From Herbaspirillum sp. 3R11 (GTDB lineage Bacteria > Pseudomonadota > Gammaproteobacteria > Burkholderiales > Burkholderiaceae_D): a stretch of 64,000 bases of DNA. A program made the translations under genes and the position numbers. Under the pieces are notes generated by a model, which saw only the letters and a list, made by a program, of their open reading frames with translations, searched no databases and was not told the origin of the DNA. This document shows positions 26,346 through 37,036 of the stretch, one piece after another (position 1 is the stretch's first letter; each line of letters opens with the position of its first letter). The stretch is taken from contig NZ_SPNJ01000002.1 of NCBI RefSeq assembly GCF_004563925.1, positions 682,001-746,000 of the forward strand, read 5' to 3'.

Positions 26346-28540
26346 AAAAAGACGCCGCCCGCGATGCACTGGTGCAGGAAGCGCGCGAGCTGCTGGTCGC
26401 GATGGAAGCAGCCCTGTTGCAGATCGAAAGCGATGGCGCCAGCCGCGACGCGATCAATGCCATCTTTCGCGCTGCGCATACGATCAAGGGATCGGCGGGG
26501 TTGTTCGCTTTCGACAGCATCGTCAGCTTCACCCATCTGCTGGAAAATGTTCTCGACAAGGTACGCAACGGCATCGTCAAACTCGACGACGCCATGATGT
26601 CGCTGTTGCTCAACTGCGGCGACTACATGAGCGAACTGGTCGACGCCATCGCAGAGCGCAAGGAAGAACAAGACCCGGATCCGGTGCGGCGGGCTGAACT
26701 GGAAACAACGCTCAATGAGTACCTCGAACAGGCTACGCAGCCGCAGCCGGAGGGTGTGGCGACGGCGCCGACTCCAGCCGTTGCCGCTGCCGCATCAGAG
26801 GCGACGGCCGCTGCAACGGATGAAGGCGCAGTCGCCAACCCGCACTGGCATCTGTCCCTGCGTTTCAGTCCGGACGTCTTGCGCGACGGCCTCGATCCCT
26901 TGTCCTTCCTACGCTACCTGCTGACGATGGGCGACATGGTGTATGCGCACGTGATCGATCTGGCGATTCCCGCCGCCGACGACATGGATGCGGAGCTGTG
27001 CTATCTCGGTTTTGAAATCGGTTTCGCCAGTACCGCCGAACACGAAGAGATCGACAGCGTATTTGAGTTCGTGCGCGAAGACAGCGTCATCGTCATCCTT
27101 GCGCCGCACAGCCAACTGACGGCATATCGGGATTGGCTGCAAGTTTTGCCGGAGCGCGAAGAGGTGGCGCTGCATCTGTTGCAGTCGGGGGCGCTCACCG
27201 CCGCTGAATGGCGCCAGTTGCAGCTTGATGTCGCCGATGCCGATGATTTTTCCTCGACTATTGAAACCGGCGCGCGCGCCGCGCCGTCGCAGGTCCTGGC
27301 GTCGATCCCGGCCCTGCGTCAGCGGGGCGGCGAAGAAAAGAAAAACCTGGAACAGAAGTTCATCAAGATCGAAGTCTCCAAGCTCGATCAGCTGATCGAT
27401 CTCGTGGGCGAGCTGGTGATCGCCGGCGCCGGCGCCAGCCTGGTGGCCAAGCGCAAGAAGGATCAGCGTTTTGAAGAAGCGACACAGGTGATTTCCGGAT
27501 TGGTGGAGCAGATACGCGACGCCGCGTTGACGCTGCGCATGGTGCAGATCAACGAAGTGTTCCAGCGCTTCCCACGCGTGGTGCGCGACATGTCGCGCGA
27601 AATCGGCAAGAACATCGAACTGATCGTCACCGGCGCCGACACCGAACTCGACAAGTCGATGGTGGAAAAAATCTCCGACCCGCTCATGCACATCGTGCGC
27701 AATGCCATGGACCACGGCATCGAATCGGCGGAAGCGCGACGCAGCGCCGGCAAGCCCGAAATTGGCGTGCTGCGTCTGAACGCGACGCATGAATCAGGCA
27801 GTGTCGTGATTGAAGTATTCGACGACGGCCGCGGTCTCGACAAGGAGCGCATCCTGCGCAAGGCGGTCCAGCAAGGTCTGGTGACGGCGGATGCTGGCTT
27901 GTCGGAGCGTGACATCTTCCGCCTGATTTTCGAGCCCGGATTTTCTACCGCAGAGCAAGTGACGTCCTTGTCCGGCCGTGGTGTCGGTATGGACGTGGTC
28001 AAGCGCAACATCGAGGCGCTGCAAGGGGAGGTCGAGATCTACAGCAATCCCGGTCAGGGCACGATGGTGCGCATTCGCCTGCCGCTGACGCTGGCGATCA
28101 TCGCCGGCTTCCAGGTAGTGGTCGGCGGTGCGGTGTTCGTCATCCCGCTCGACCTGGTGGTGGAATGCATCAACCTCTCCAGCCATCAGGTGCACAACAA
28201 CGTGGTGACGCTGCGCGACGAGCCGCTGCCGTTCATTCCCTTGCGCGAACTGTTCGACCTGCCGCAGCGTGAATCGGCGCGCAAGAGCCTGGTGATCGTC
28301 CAGTACGGACCGTTGCGTGCAGGCCTGCTGGTCGACAACCTGCTGGGCGAATGCCAGGCGGTGATCAAGCCGCTCGGCAAGCTGTTCAGCAAGGTGAAGG
28401 GTTTGAGCGGATCGACCATCCTCGGCGATGGACGCGTGGCGCTGATCCTGGATGTGCCGCATCTGATCGCGCATACAGGAAGAATGGAGCAAGCCGACGT
28501 GCGTCGCACCGAGAGCCGGATGAGCGCGGCGAACGATTGA
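26342..28540 (+). CDS. cheA: Chemotaxis histidine kinase CheA
   Basis: Central kinase of the array, 732 aa. The P1/Hpt domain carries the phosphorylated H46 ([10 protein letters not shown]). Residues about 160-310 form a P2-like region between flexible linkers. The P3 dimerisation segment is [20 protein letters not shown] (about 340-359). The P4 ATPase shows the N box [13 protein letters not shown]1 VFDDGRGLD and G2 [12 protein letters not shown]. The P5 CheW-like domain begins near residue 585. All kinase motifs are intact. Single P1 and no fused receiver, so classical architecture. Confidence 0.96.
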   Translation: MKKDAARDALVQEARELLVAMEAALLQIESDGASRDAINAIFRAAHTIKGSAGLFAFDSIVSFTHLLENVLDKVRNGIVKLDDAMMSLLLNCGDYMSELVDAIAERKEEQDPDPVRRAELETTLNEYLEQATQPQPEGVATAPTPAVAAAASEATAAATDEGAVANPHWHLSLRFSPDVLRDGLDPLSFLRYLLTMGDMVYAHVIDLAIPAADDMDAELCYLGFEIGFASTAEHEEIDSVFEFVREDSVIVILAPHSQLTAYRDWLQVLPEREEVALHLLQSGALTAAEWRQLQLDVADADDFSSTIETGARAAPSQVLASIPALRQRGGEEKKNLEQKFIKIEVSKLDQLIDLVGELVIAGAGASLVAKRKKDQRFEEATQVISGLVEQIRDAALTLRMVQINEVFQRFPRVVRDMSREIGKNIELIVTGADTELDKSMVEKISDPLMHIVRNAMDHGIESAEARRSAGKPEIGVLRLNATHESGSVVIEVFDDGRGLDKERILRKAVQQGLVTADAGLSERDIFRLIFEPGFSTAEQVTSLSGRGVGMDVVKRNIEALQGEVEIYSNPGQGTMVRIRLPLTLAIIAGFQVVVGGAVFVIPLDLVVECINLSSHQVHNNVVTLRDEPLPFIPLRELFDLPQRESARKSLVIVQYGPLRAGLLVDNLLGECQAVIKPLGKLFSKVKGLSGSTILGDGRVALILDVPHLIAHTGRMEQADVRRTESRMSAAND

Positions 28541-28622
28541 CATGAACAAACCGGCGCGCGCAACGGAATCCATCCGCCGCGCTGCCGACAGGGAAGACAG
28601 AATGCAGAACAGGGGAGTGGTC

Positions 28623-30419
28623 ATGAAAAACAAATTGACGCAACGAATGAGCATCCGACAGCTCTTTGTCTGGCTGGTGATCGTGCTGGCCGTGCTGATG
28701 GGATCAATCGTCAGCGTCACGCGTGCGCTCAAGGAGGCCAACACAAATCTCGACCTGGCGCATGAGTCGCGTTACTACTCCTTCGTGCTTGCCAACGAAA
28801 TGCGGCGCAGCTCGGAAGACCTGACCAAGTTCGGTCGCGCGTACGTCACGACCGGCGATCCGAACGACGAAGAGCGCTATTACATCGTGCTCGATATTCG
28901 CAACGGCAAGCGTCCGCGTCCGAAGAACTATGAACGTGTGAATCTCGATCTGGTGATGGCCAAGCAACTCAATGCCATGCCGGCCGATCCGGCGATACCG
29001 CTGATCGACCTGATGAAGCAGGCCGGTTTCACCACGCAGGAACTGGCGAAGATGCAGGAGGCCAAGGTCAATTCGGATGCGCTGACAAAAACCGAGATCA
29101 CGGCATTCAATGCGGTCAAAGGTCAGTTCGATGACGGCGCAGGCAATTTCACCGTGACCGGCGCCCCCAATCAGGCCATGGCGCAGGAGTTGATGTTCGA
29201 CCAGAACTACCGCACCATGGTGGGACGCATCATGGTGCCGATCAACGACTTCCTGCGTATGGTGGACGAGCGCACGCAGAAACGCGTGAGCGTGGCGCAG
29301 AGCCGTTACTCCGAGCTGGAGATGGTGATCTTCTCACTACTCGGGGCATCGATGCTGTTGTTGTTGGTGTGCCTGTTCTTCACCTACCGCGTGATCCGTT
29401 CGCAGCTCGGCGGCGAGCCGCGCGACGCCATGATCGTGTTGCGTAAAGTGGCCGAGGGCGACCTTACCGTCAAGGTGCCGGTTTCCGAGAGAGATACCGG
29501 CAGCGTGTTGCACAGCACCCAGCAGATGATCGCCAAATGGACTGCCGTGATAGGCGACGTCAACGGCACCGCCAGTTCGCTGGCGTCGGCTTCCGAACAG
29601 ATTTCAGCATCGTCGCAGGCGCTCAGCAAGAACGCGTCGCAGCAAGCCTCCAACGTTGAGCAAACCAGTGCGTCGGTGGAAGAGATCACCGCCACCATCG
29701 CGCAAAATGCCGAGAACGCCCGGGTCACCGACAGCATCGCCAGCAAGTCCGCCAGTTCCGCGGTGGAGGGTGGCGAAGTGGTGCGCGAAACGGTGCTGGC
29801 AATGAAGCAGATCGCCGGCAAGATCGGCATCATTGACGATATCGCGTACCAGACCAACCTGCTGGCGTTGAACGCGGCGATTGAAGCGGCGCGCGCCGGC
29901 GAGCACGGCAAAGGCTTCGCGGTGGTCGCAGCCGAAGTGCGCAAGCTGGCGGAGCGTTCGCAGACTGCCGCGCAGGAAATCATTGCGGTCGCCGAGAATA
30001 GCGTCAGCCTGGCCGAGAAGGCCGGCCATCTGCTCGACCAGATGGTGCCGTCGATTCGCAAGACTGCCGACCTGGTGCAGGAAATTTCGGCGGCCTCGCG
30101 CGAGCAGTCGGCCGGACTCGAACAAATCAACAACGCCGTCCATCAGATGGCGCAGACCACGCAACTGACGGCGTCGGCCTCCGAAGAATTATCGTCCACC
30201 TCCGAAGAAATGAGCGCGCAGGCCATGCAATTGCAGGAGTTGATCCTGTTTTTCCAGGTCGGTGAAGAAAAGCGCCCGCAGTCGAAGAAAGCAGCGAAAA
30301 CCGGCAAAGTAATCAATGAGCCGCCGGCAATCAGCACCAAGTTCGTCAAGCCCGCCCGCATTTCGATGCTGGACGGTGGCGACGATCCGATTGACGAATC
30401 TTCGTTCAAGCGCTTTTGA
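28623..30419 (+). CDS. Methyl-accepting chemotaxis protein (first of a tandem pair)
   Basis: Transmembrane receptor, about 598 aa. Start at ATG 28623 ([15 protein letters not shown]), preceded by AGGGGAG; an in-frame ATG at 28542 right after cheA would add 27 residues. TM1 is at about 13-33, a roughly 200-residue periplasmic helical sensor follows, TM2 at about 234-257, then a HAMP domain ([20 protein letters not shown]). The signalling tip [20 protein letters not shown] is canonical. No C-terminal CheR-tethering pentapeptide. Ligand unknown. Confidence 0.94.
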   Translation: MKNKLTQRMSIRQLFVWLVIVLAVLMGSIVSVTRALKEANTNLDLAHESRYYSFVLANEMRRSSEDLTKFGRAYVTTGDPNDEERYYIVLDIRNGKRPRPKNYERVNLDLVMAKQLNAMPADPAIPLIDLMKQAGFTTQELAKMQEAKVNSDALTKTEITAFNAVKGQFDDGAGNFTVTGAPNQAMAQELMFDQNYRTMVGRIMVPINDFLRMVDERTQKRVSVAQSRYSELEMVIFSLLGASMLLLLVCLFFTYRVIRSQLGGEPRDAMIVLRKVAEGDLTVKVPVSERDTGSVLHSTQQMIAKWTAVIGDVNGTASSLASASEQISASSQALSKNASQQASNVEQTSASVEEITATIAQNAENARVTDSIASKSASSAVEGGEVVRETVLAMKQIAGKIGIIDDIAYQTNLLALNAAIEAARAGEHGKGFAVVAAEVRKLAERSQTAAQEIIAVAENSVSLAEKAGHLLDQMVPSIRKTADLVQEISAASREQSAGLEQINNAVHQMAQTTQLTASASEELSSTSEEMSAQAMQLQELILFFQVGEEKRPQSKKAAKTGKVINEPPAISTKFVKPARISMLDGGDDPIDESSFKRF

Positions 30420-30458
30420 TCGGCACGCCGGGACAGGTTTAGGCGAGGAGGAATTGTG

Positions 30459-32069
30459 ATGAAGCTCTCCAGCAAGCTTGCAGTCTGTTTTGCTTTCGGG
30501 GCCCTGCTGACCGCTGCGGTCGGGGCCGATGGCGTGGTCAACCTGTTTCGCGTCAATGCCATGCTGCAAGAGATTTACACGGCCAACCTGCTGACGATCG
30601 TCAATCTCAATCAGACCAACAAGGTCGCCGTCGAGATCGCCGCGTCCCTCCAAAATATGGAAAGAACGGAAGAGCGGGTTGAACGAAAGCGCATCGCCGA
30701 TGTGCTCAGGTATCACCTGGAAGATTTGGGACAGGCTTATACCAACTACAAGTCGACTACGGTCCTGAGCGATCTTGAGCGTACTCTGCAGCAGCAGGCG
30801 GATGTGCTGGTCGACGGTTACATCAAACGCGTGGAGCAGAGGCGCGACCAGTTGCTGCGCGATGAAGACGTCAAAGGCAATCCTGATTCTCTGCGCATCG
30901 AATCCGACAGCCTGCGTTCGCAGCTGGCGGCGCTGGTGGACGAGAACGTGCGCCAGGCGACAAGAAACAAAACCCGGGCGGCGATGCTCGAGCGCAAGAC
31001 GCTGGAAGAAATCGTCGCCGTCACCGGGTTGGCGCTGGTCCTTGCGTTGGTGCTGGCGCTGTACACGCGGCGCACATTCGCACGCCAGATCGGCGGCGAC
31101 CCGCGCGAAGTCATGCGGATACTGCGCAAGATTGCCGATGGCGACCTGACCGTGCAGTTCGCCGTCGGCAAGAAGGGGCAGGGCAGCGTGCTGCACAGTG
31201 CGCAGCGCATGCTCGATCAGCTTTCGGTAGTGCTCAGGGACGTCAACACGGCTGCGGTCACGCTGGCGTCGGCGTCTGGACAGCTGACTTCGGCCGCAGA
31301 ACAGCTCAGCAAGAATTCATCCCAGCAGGCGGCTGATTCCGAAGAGACCAGCAGCGCCATCGGTCAGATCTCGCTGACGGTCAGCCATAACACTGCCAAT
31401 GCCAACCACACCAATGCCATCGCCAGTGAATCTGCGCGCGCTGCGATGGAAGGGCGCGAAGCGGTGCGCGAGACGCTGGAAGCCATGCACCAGATCGTCG
31501 CCAAGATCGGCGTGATCGACGACATTGCCTACCAGACCAATCTGCTGGCGCTCAACGCCGCGATCGAAGCGGCCCGCGCCGGTGAGAACGGCAAGGGCTT
31601 TGCCGTCGTCGCCAACGAAGTGCGCAAGCTGGCCGAGCGCTCGCAGATCGCTGCGCAGGAAATCGTCTCGGTGTCGGACCACAGCGTCGGCCTGGCCGAA
31701 AAGGCAGGCATGCTGCTCGAAGGCATGTTGCCGTCGATACAGCAGACCGCCGATCTGGTCGATGCGATCTCGTTGTCGGCGCGCGACCAGAATGCCAGCC
31801 TGGTGCAGATACACAGCGCCATCGGCCAGATCACGCAAGCCATCCAGCTCAATGCGGTGGCTTCCGAGGAGTTGTCGGCGACGTCTGAGGAAATGAACGA
31901 GCAGGCCCATCAGCTGCGCGAACTGATGGGTTATTTTTCGTTGGATGCGGCTGAGGGCGAGCGCGAATCATCGCCGCCTGAGTCGCCTCGCGTGCGCGAA
32001 GGAAAATACCTCGGCGCTGCTGCTGCAGTTGCCGATGGAAAAATGGAAACGGTGTTGTCGGATGTTTGA
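30459..32069 (+). CDS. Methyl-accepting chemotaxis protein (second of a tandem pair)
   Basis: Receptor of 536 aa. GAGGAGG precedes the ATG at 30459. TM1 is at about 7-27; the sensor (about 28-185) is a compact four-helix-bundle-like domain rich in charged helices; TM2 is at about 188-207; then HAMP ([21 protein letters not shown]) and the cytoplasmic hairpin with the same [20 protein letters not shown] tip as its neighbour. Cytoplasmic halves of the two MCPs are close relatives while the sensors differ, suggesting duplication and sensor divergence. No pentapeptide at the C-terminus. Confidence 0.94.
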   Translation: MKLSSKLAVCFAFGALLTAAVGADGVVNLFRVNAMLQEIYTANLLTIVNLNQTNKVAVEIAASLQNMERTEERVERKRIADVLRYHLEDLGQAYTNYKSTTVLSDLERTLQQQADVLVDGYIKRVEQRRDQLLRDEDVKGNPDSLRIESDSLRSQLAALVDENVRQATRNKTRAAMLERKTLEEIVAVTGLALVLALVLALYTRRTFARQIGGDPREVMRILRKIADGDLTVQFAVGKKGQGSVLHSAQRMLDQLSVVLRDVNTAAVTLASASGQLTSAAEQLSKNSSQQAADSEETSSAIGQISLTVSHNTANANHTNAIASESARAAMEGREAVRETLEAMHQIVAKIGVIDDIAYQTNLLALNAAIEAARAGENGKGFAVVANEVRKLAERSQIAAQEIVSVSDHSVGLAEKAGMLLEGMLPSIQQTADLVDAISLSARDQNASLVQIHSAIGQITQAIQLNAVASEELSATSEEMNEQAHQLRELMGYFSLDAAEGERESSPPESPRVREGKYLGAAAAVADGKMETVLSDV

Positions 32070-32080
32070 GGAGTACATGC

Positions 32081-32638
32081 ATGCCAAGTTTGTCGCTTAA
32101 CGGCGAGTCGTCGTTCGCCAGGACGCAGCATCAGGAACCGGTGCAGAGTCGCCAGTTCCTGACCTTCGTGCTGGGCGAAGAAATGTTCGCCATGCCGATT
32201 GAGGATATCCGCGAAATCATCGAATTCAGCAGCCTTACCGAAGTGCCGCTGATGCCGAATTTCTTGCGCGGGGTCATCAACCTGCGCGGCGCCGTGGTAC
32301 CGGTGATCGACTTGTCGGTGCGCTTCGGCAGGGCGCAGACGCCGGTAGCCAAGCGCACCTGCATCGTCATCATGGAACTCATGCAGGAGCAGCAGGGCTT
32401 GCTGCTGGGCGTGATGGTAGATGCGGTGCGTGCGGTGCTGACCGTCGAGGATGAAAAAATCGAGCCGCCGCTGTCGTTCGGTGCACGCCTGCGCGCGGAC
32501 TTCATTGAGGGCATGATCAATATCAAGGATCGCTTTGTGGTCGTGCTCGATGTCAAGGCGGTCTTGTCGGTGGACGAATTGTCGACGCTGATCGGCATGG
32601 CGGCCGTCGAAGAATTGTCGGTTCCGCCGGGGCAGTAG
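32081..32638 (+). CDS. cheW: Chemotaxis coupling protein CheW
   Basis: 185-aa scaffold that links the MCPs to CheA. Start at ATG 32081 with GAGGAG upstream, 11 bp after the MCP stop. The CheW fold begins at QFLTFVLGEEMFAMPIEDIREII (about residues 27-49, core QFLTFVLGEE) and has the conserved NLRGAVVPVIDL segment (about residues 78-89) and a C-terminal FIEGMINIKDRFVVVLD. It carries a 20-residue N-terminal extension. Confidence 0.95.
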   Translation: MPSLSLNGESSFARTQHQEPVQSRQFLTFVLGEEMFAMPIEDIREIIEFSSLTEVPLMPNFLRGVINLRGAVVPVIDLSVRFGRAQTPVAKRTCIVIMELMQEQQGLLLGVMVDAVRAVLTVEDEKIEPPLSFGARLRADFIEGMINIKDRFVVVLDVKAVLSVDELSTLIGMAAVEELSVPPGQ

Positions 32639-32691
32639 GAATCGCACTGAGGCGACAGCGCATCAGCGACGTCGCGCGGCAGCAGAAACAA

Positions 32692-32718
32692 AAGCAACCG
32701 AAGCAACCGAAGCAACCG
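32692..32718 (+). repeat. Three 9-bp tandem repeats between cheW and cheR
   Basis: AAGCAACCG is repeated three times without spacers, 20 bp before the cheR start at 32738. Function unknown; likely slippage. Confidence 0.8.
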
Positions 32719-32737
32719 TCAACCGGGGATCACGCAG

Positions 32738-33568
32738 ATGAGTTCCAGCATCGAGTCAATGGCACTGGATGTGAGCGATCAGGAAATGCTGTTGTTCCAG
32801 CAGCTTTTCAGGGAGCACATCGGGCTGTACCTGCCCTTCTCGAAGAAGGCGCTGCTGTGCAGCCGCCTTTCGCGTCGCCTGGGCGAGCTGAGCTTGTCCA
32901 GCCTCAAGGAGTACCACGCGCTGATTTCGCGGCCGCAGGAACAAGCGGAGCGGCAGCGCGCGATCGACCTGATCACTACCAACGAGACTTATTTTTTTCG
33001 CGAGCAAAAGCACTTCGACGCCTTGCGCGACGATATCCTGCCGGCGATCGACCGGCGCCATCCGCTCAAGGTATGGAGCGCTGCCAGTTCGACCGGCGAA
33101 GAAGCCTATTCCATCGCGATGGTGCTGGATGATCATCGCAGCCAGCTTCCGTGGAGCATCCTCGCGTCCGACATCAGCCAGCGCGTGCTGTCGTTCGGCC
33201 GGCGCGCCCTGTATCCGATGGTGCGCGGAGAGTTGATCCCGTCGTCGTATCTATCGCGCTATTGCCTGCGCGGCACCGGCGAGTACGACGGCCATTTCCT
33301 GATCGACCAGAAGATCCGCAAGCGCGTGAACTTCGAGCAGCGCAATTTGATGAGCCTTCCGGTTGAGATGGATGGGCAGTTCGACATCGTGTTCCTGCGC
33401 AACGTGATCATCTATTTCGATTTTCCGACCAAGGTCGATGTCCTGCGTTCCGTGGTGAACAAACTGCGTCCAGGCGGCTGGCTCATCGTCGGTCATTCTG
33501 AATCGCTGCACGGCATGCCGCTGGAGTTGCAGATGCATGCGCCCTCGATCTATCGGCGGCTGCCATGA
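32738..33568 (+). CDS. cheR: Chemotaxis protein methyltransferase CheR
   Basis: SAM-dependent methylation of MCP glutamates; 276 aa. N-terminal helical domain (about 10-90, with LLCSRLSRRLGELSLSSLKEY) and a Rossmann methyltransferase domain with the SAM-binding VWSAASSTGEEAYSIAM (about residues 112-128) and the NVIIYFD motif. TTNETYFFRE marks the CheR family. The receptors here lack the pentapeptide, so binding must be by their methylation helices alone. Confidence 0.95.
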   Translation: MSSSIESMALDVSDQEMLLFQQLFREHIGLYLPFSKKALLCSRLSRRLGELSLSSLKEYHALISRPQEQAERQRAIDLITTNETYFFREQKHFDALRDDILPAIDRRHPLKVWSAASSTGEEAYSIAMVLDDHRSQLPWSILASDISQRVLSFGRRALYPMVRGELIPSSYLSRYCLRGTGEYDGHFLIDQKIRKRVNFEQRNLMSLPVEMDGQFDIVFLRNVIIYFDFPTKVDVLRSVVNKLRPGGWLIVGHSESLHGMPLELQMHAPSIYRRLP

Positions 33569-33575
33569 GGCTGCC

Positions 33576-34145
33576 ATGACTCAGCGCATCTTCGTCAATC
33601 TGGGAGAAGTGTATTTCGGCCAGGGAGACCTGCAGATCGAGACACTGCTGGGTTCCTGTGTGGCGATCACGCTGTGGCATCCGGTGCGGCATTTCGGCGG
33701 CCTCTGTCATTTCGTCTTGCCGGAGCGGAGGCATTCCCTCCGGGTGGACGCTGACGGTGTGCAAGTACACGAAGCGCCAGACGGCCGGTACGGCGACGAG
33801 GCTTTGTCGCGCTTGCTGGAGCAGGTTCGGGTGCACGGCACGCGTATCGCCGATTACACGGTCAAGGTCTTTGGCGGCGGCAACGTGCTGGGCCTGCCGC
33901 CGACCAAACTCAGGATAGGCCAGGCCAACGCCGACTTCGCACTGGACATCCTGCAGCAGCATCACATTCCGGTGACCGCGCAGGACGTTGCCGGCGAGGG
34001 CTATCGCTACCTGCGCTTCGATCTCAACAACGGCGACGTCTGGGTCAGGCGCGGCCACGGCGTGTCGCACGACATGGAAAAAGTACCTGCTGCAACTGCC
34101 TGCAGGCCGCAACGCACTGCAGGGCTTGGCAAGGAGCGGACATGA
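33576..34145 (+). CDS. cheD: Chemoreceptor glutamine deamidase CheD
   Basis: Deamidates receptor glutamines to glutamate; 189 aa. I take ATG 33576 ([14 protein letters not shown]). The catalytic cysteine is in [11 protein letters not shown] (about residue 28) and the histidine in [11 protein letters not shown] (about residue 46); the [10 protein letters not shown] segment follows. The end overlaps the cheB start by 4 nt. In systems with CheC, CheD also aids CheY-P removal; no CheC is seen here. Confidence 0.93.
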   Translation: MTQRIFVNLGEVYFGQGDLQIETLLGSCVAITLWHPVRHFGGLCHFVLPERRHSLRVDADGVQVHEAPDGRYGDEALSRLLEQVRVHGTRIADYTVKVFGGGNVLGLPPTKLRIGQANADFALDILQQHHIPVTAQDVAGEGYRYLRFDLNNGDVWVRRGHGVSHDMEKVPAATACRPQRTAGLGKERT

Positions 34146-35278
34146 CGATCAAGGTCATGATAGTCGACGACTCGTCGTTGGTGCGCCAGGTCATCCAGGA
34201 TCTGCTGGAACCCTGTCATGACATCAACGTCATTGCGACGGCGCAGGATCCGATTTTCGCGATGGCGAAGATGCGCGCCAACTGGCCCGACGTTATCGTG
34301 CTGGACATTGAAATGCCGCGCATGGACGGCATCACCTTCCTGCGCCAGATCATGGCGATACGGCCGACGCCGGTGGTGATCTGTTCGTCGCTGGCCGAGC
34401 GCAGCGCCACGGTCACGATGGAAGCATTGGCGGCTGGTGCGGTCGGCATCATCACCAAGCCGCAGCTGGGCATACGCGATTTTTTGCAGGACAGTTCGGA
34501 GGACTTGATTGCGGCGATACGCGCTGCTGCGCAGGCTCGCTTGCGGCGTACGCCGAGCGTGCCGACTGCAGCCGGCGGCTTGAGTTTCGGCAACGAAAGC
34601 GAGCGCAACGCACGTCATGATGCCGTTGCGGCAGGCATCGCCGATGGCAGCCGGCTCACGGCCGACGTGATGCTGGATCCGCCAGGCTACCTCGACGCAC
34701 TGATTCCCGTCACGCAGAGAATCATCGCCATCGGCGCCTCGACGGGCGGCCCGCAAGCGCTGGAAAAAGTGTTGCGCGATTTGTCCGAAGAATGTCCGGG
34801 CGTCGTCATCGTGCAACACATGCCGGAAAAATTCACGCTCAGTTTCGCCAAACGCCTCAATGCCATTTCCGTCATCGAGGTCAAGGAAGCCGAGCACCAC
34901 GACCTGGTGTTGCCAGGACGCGCACTCGTTGCGCCGGGCGGGTCGCATATGATGGTCAAGCGCGATGGCGTGCAGTACTATGTAGAAGTGGTCAACGGCC
35001 CTCTCGTCAGCCGTCACAAGCCATCAGTGGACGTCTTGTTCCGCTCCGTCGCCAAAGCTGCCGGCAAGAATGCAGTCGGCGTCATCATGACAGGAATGGG
35101 CGACGACGGCGCGCGCGGCATGAAGGAATTGCGCGACGCCGGCGCGTCGACGTATGCACAGGATGAAAGCAGTTGCGTGGTCTTCGGCATGCCCAAAGAG
35201 GCAATGTTGCAGGGCGGCGTATGCGATGTGATTTCTCTCGAGAGCATGTCTTCCGTGATCAACCAATATGGCTACTAA
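34142..35278 (+). CDS. cheB: Protein-glutamate methylesterase CheB
   Basis: Phosphorylation-activated demethylase of the receptors; 378 aa. N-terminal receiver with D9-D10, phospho-acceptor D55 and KP near residue 105; the linker is longer than in E. coli (about residues 135-190). The C-terminal catalytic domain shows the Ser in [10 protein letters not shown], the His in VQHMPEKFT and the Asp in [11 protein letters not shown]. Complete and presumably active. Confidence 0.96.
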   Translation: MTIKVMIVDDSSLVRQVIQDLLEPCHDINVIATAQDPIFAMAKMRANWPDVIVLDIEMPRMDGITFLRQIMAIRPTPVVICSSLAERSATVTMEALAAGAVGIITKPQLGIRDFLQDSSEDLIAAIRAAAQARLRRTPSVPTAAGGLSFGNESERNARHDAVAAGIADGSRLTADVMLDPPGYLDALIPVTQRIIAIGASTGGPQALEKVLRDLSEECPGVVIVQHMPEKFTLSFAKRLNAISVIEVKEAEHHDLVLPGRALVAPGGSHMMVKRDGVQYYVEVVNGPLVSRHKPSVDVLFRSVAKAAGKNAVGVIMTGMGDDGARGMKELRDAGASTYAQDESSCVVFGMPKEAMLQGGVCDVISLESMSSVINQYGY

Positions 35279-36521
35279 CATGACGCCCTTCACCATTGAG
35301 ACCTTGCTGATTGTCGACGACAGTCCCTTGCAACGTTTGCATACTGTGGGCCTGATGCGCGACCTCGGCGTGGAGATGATCTACGAGGCCGGCGACGGTC
35401 AGGAAGCGCTCGATTTGCTGGCCTTGCTGAAACTGCCGCCGAGCCTGGTGATCGTCGATCTGGAGATGCCGGGCATGGACGGCGTCGAGTTCATCCAGCA
35501 TCTGCAGGAAAGAAAACTGAATTTCCCCATCATCGTGGCCTCCAGCCGCGAGACCTCCTTGCTGGCATCGGTCGAGACCATGATCGAGGCGCTCGGCATG
35601 CATGTGCTGGGGGCGCTGCAAAAGCCGCTCAACCAGGAAAAAATCCTCGGCGCACTGAATTCGTTCAACAGCAATCTGGCCTTCCCGACGAAAGACGATG
35701 CGCTGCCTGCGGTGTGCGAAACGGAGTTGGCATCGGCGATCCGCAACGGTGAAATCATCGCCTTCTATCAACCCAAGGTGGATATCCGCACCGGCATGCT
35801 CAAGGGCGTCGAGGCGCTGGCGCGCTGGATGCATCCGACCAACGGCATGGTGCCGCCGGATCGCTTCATTCCGCTGGCGGAAAAGAGCGGGCTCATCCAC
35901 GAACTGACTCTGTCGATGCTGACGCAGGCGATGGCGCAGGCGGCGTTGTGGAATGACCGCGGCCTGCCGCTGAAGGTGGCGGTGAACCTGTCGCCGCTGT
36001 CGCTCGACATTCCTGGTTTTGTGCAGAAGATCGTCGACCTGCTGGCGCAGCATGCCTTGCAGGCGGACCAGATGGTGCTGGAAATTACCGAGGGTTCCGT
36101 CGTGGCCAATCTTGGCATGGCGCTGGGGACGCTGGCGCGGCTGCGTCTCAAGGGCTTCGGTTTGTCGATCGACGATTACGGCACCGGCTTCTCGTCAATG
36201 CAGCAGTTGGCGCGCATCCCGTTCACGGAACTCAAGATCGACCGCTCGTTCGTGCACGGCGCGCATGCGCGCCAGAACCTGCGCGTGATCCTGCAATCGG
36301 CGCTGGACATGGCCAGGCGGCTGGAGCTGGTGACCGTGGCGGAGGGCATCGAGACGATTGAGGATTGGCGTTTGTTGCAGGAATCGGGATGCACGATAGG
36401 GCAAGGTTACCTAATCGCCCGGCCGATGCCGCCAAACGATTTGCCGGTATGGCTCAAAGGCCATCATCGCCGTTTGGGGGAGCTGCGCCCTCCCGCAGCC
36501 GCAGCCGCCATCGAGACCTGA
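35268..36521 (+). CDS. Receiver-EAL response regulator (c-di-GMP phosphodiesterase)
   Basis: 417 aa. Receiver domain first (D17-D18, acceptor D64, K119-P120), then an EAL domain from about residue 155. The EAL glutamate is E182 (VEALARW), followed by the other metal and catalytic residues in [40 protein letters not shown] and a late GQGYLIARP, so it looks catalytically intact. The start may instead be ATG 35280, which avoids the 11-nt overlap with cheB. As last gene of the cluster it likely turns CheA signalling into a drop in c-di-GMP. Confidence 0.92.
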   Translation: MATNMTPFTIETLLIVDDSPLQRLHTVGLMRDLGVEMIYEAGDGQEALDLLALLKLPPSLVIVDLEMPGMDGVEFIQHLQERKLNFPIIVASSRETSLLASVETMIEALGMHVLGALQKPLNQEKILGALNSFNSNLAFPTKDDALPAVCETELASAIRNGEIIAFYQPKVDIRTGMLKGVEALARWMHPTNGMVPPDRFIPLAEKSGLIHELTLSMLTQAMAQAALWNDRGLPLKVAVNLSPLSLDIPGFVQKIVDLLAQHALQADQMVLEITEGSVVANLGMALGTLARLRLKGFGLSIDDYGTGFSSMQQLARIPFTELKIDRSFVHGAHARQNLRVILQSALDMARRLELVTVAEGIETIEDWRLLQESGCTIGQGYLIARPMPPNDLPVWLKGHHRRLGELRPPAAAAAIET

Positions 36522-36542
36522 GCGCGGTGGTCCGTTCAGGTC
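36515..36542. terminator. Inverted repeat spanning both stop codons of convergent genes
   Basis: GACCTGA (36515-36521) and TCAGGTC (36536-36542) are perfect complements 14 bp apart. The left arm contains the TGA stop of the EAL gene and the right arm the stop of folK on the opposite strand. No T-run, so terminator function is uncertain. Confidence 0.35.
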
Positions 36543-37036
36543 AGTAAGTCGATCGCCTGATCCCGCACTTGCGTGAGCAAGTCACGGGCCGCACCGATGC
36601 CTGGAATGAAGGTGTCCGGCGCAATTTCCAACAAGGGAATCAACACGAATGCCCGCTGCGCCATGCGCGGATGCGGCAGCGTCAGCACGTCATCCGCAAG
36701 CTGCAATTGATCGTACAACAGGATGTCGAGATCGAGGGTGCGCGGCGCATTGCGGTAGGGGCGTTCGCGTCCGTGCGCCAGTTCGATGGCTTGCAAGGCT
36801 GCGAGCAATGCCTGCGGCGTGAGCGTGGTGTCAAGCTGGGCGACGGCATTGACGTAGTCGTCGCCGCCGGCGTCAACCGGTGCAGTGCGGTACAGGCGCG
36901 ATTGTGCGCTGAGCGTTGTATCGGGCAACAGCGCCAGGCGTCGCAACGCATCTTCCACCGTGGCGCGGGCGTCGCCCAGATTGCCGCCGATACCGATGAA
37001 GGTGCGCGCCGCCAATGCCGTCACCGCAAGCGTCAT
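36536..37036 (-). CDS. folK: 2-amino-4-hydroxy-6-hydroxymethyldihydropteridine pyrophosphokinase
   Basis: Folate-pathway kinase that pyrophosphorylates 6-hydroxymethyl-dihydropterin; 166 aa. The FIGIGGNLGDARATVEDAL opening (residues about 13-31), YRTAPVDAGGDDYVNAVAQL and the signature RTLDLDILLYDQ with its metal-binding aspartates are all present, then LPHPRMAQRAFVLIPL. Last gene of a five-gene coupled operon; overlaps pcnB by 4 nt. Confidence 0.96.
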   Translation of the reverse strand: MTLAVTALAARTFIGIGGNLGDARATVEDALRRLALLPDTTLSAQSRLYRTAPVDAGGDDYVNAVAQLDTTLTPQALLAALQAIELAHGRERPYRNAPRTLDLDILLYDQLQLADDVLTLPHPRMAQRAFVLIPLLEIAPDTFIPGIGAARDLLTQVRDQAIDLLT

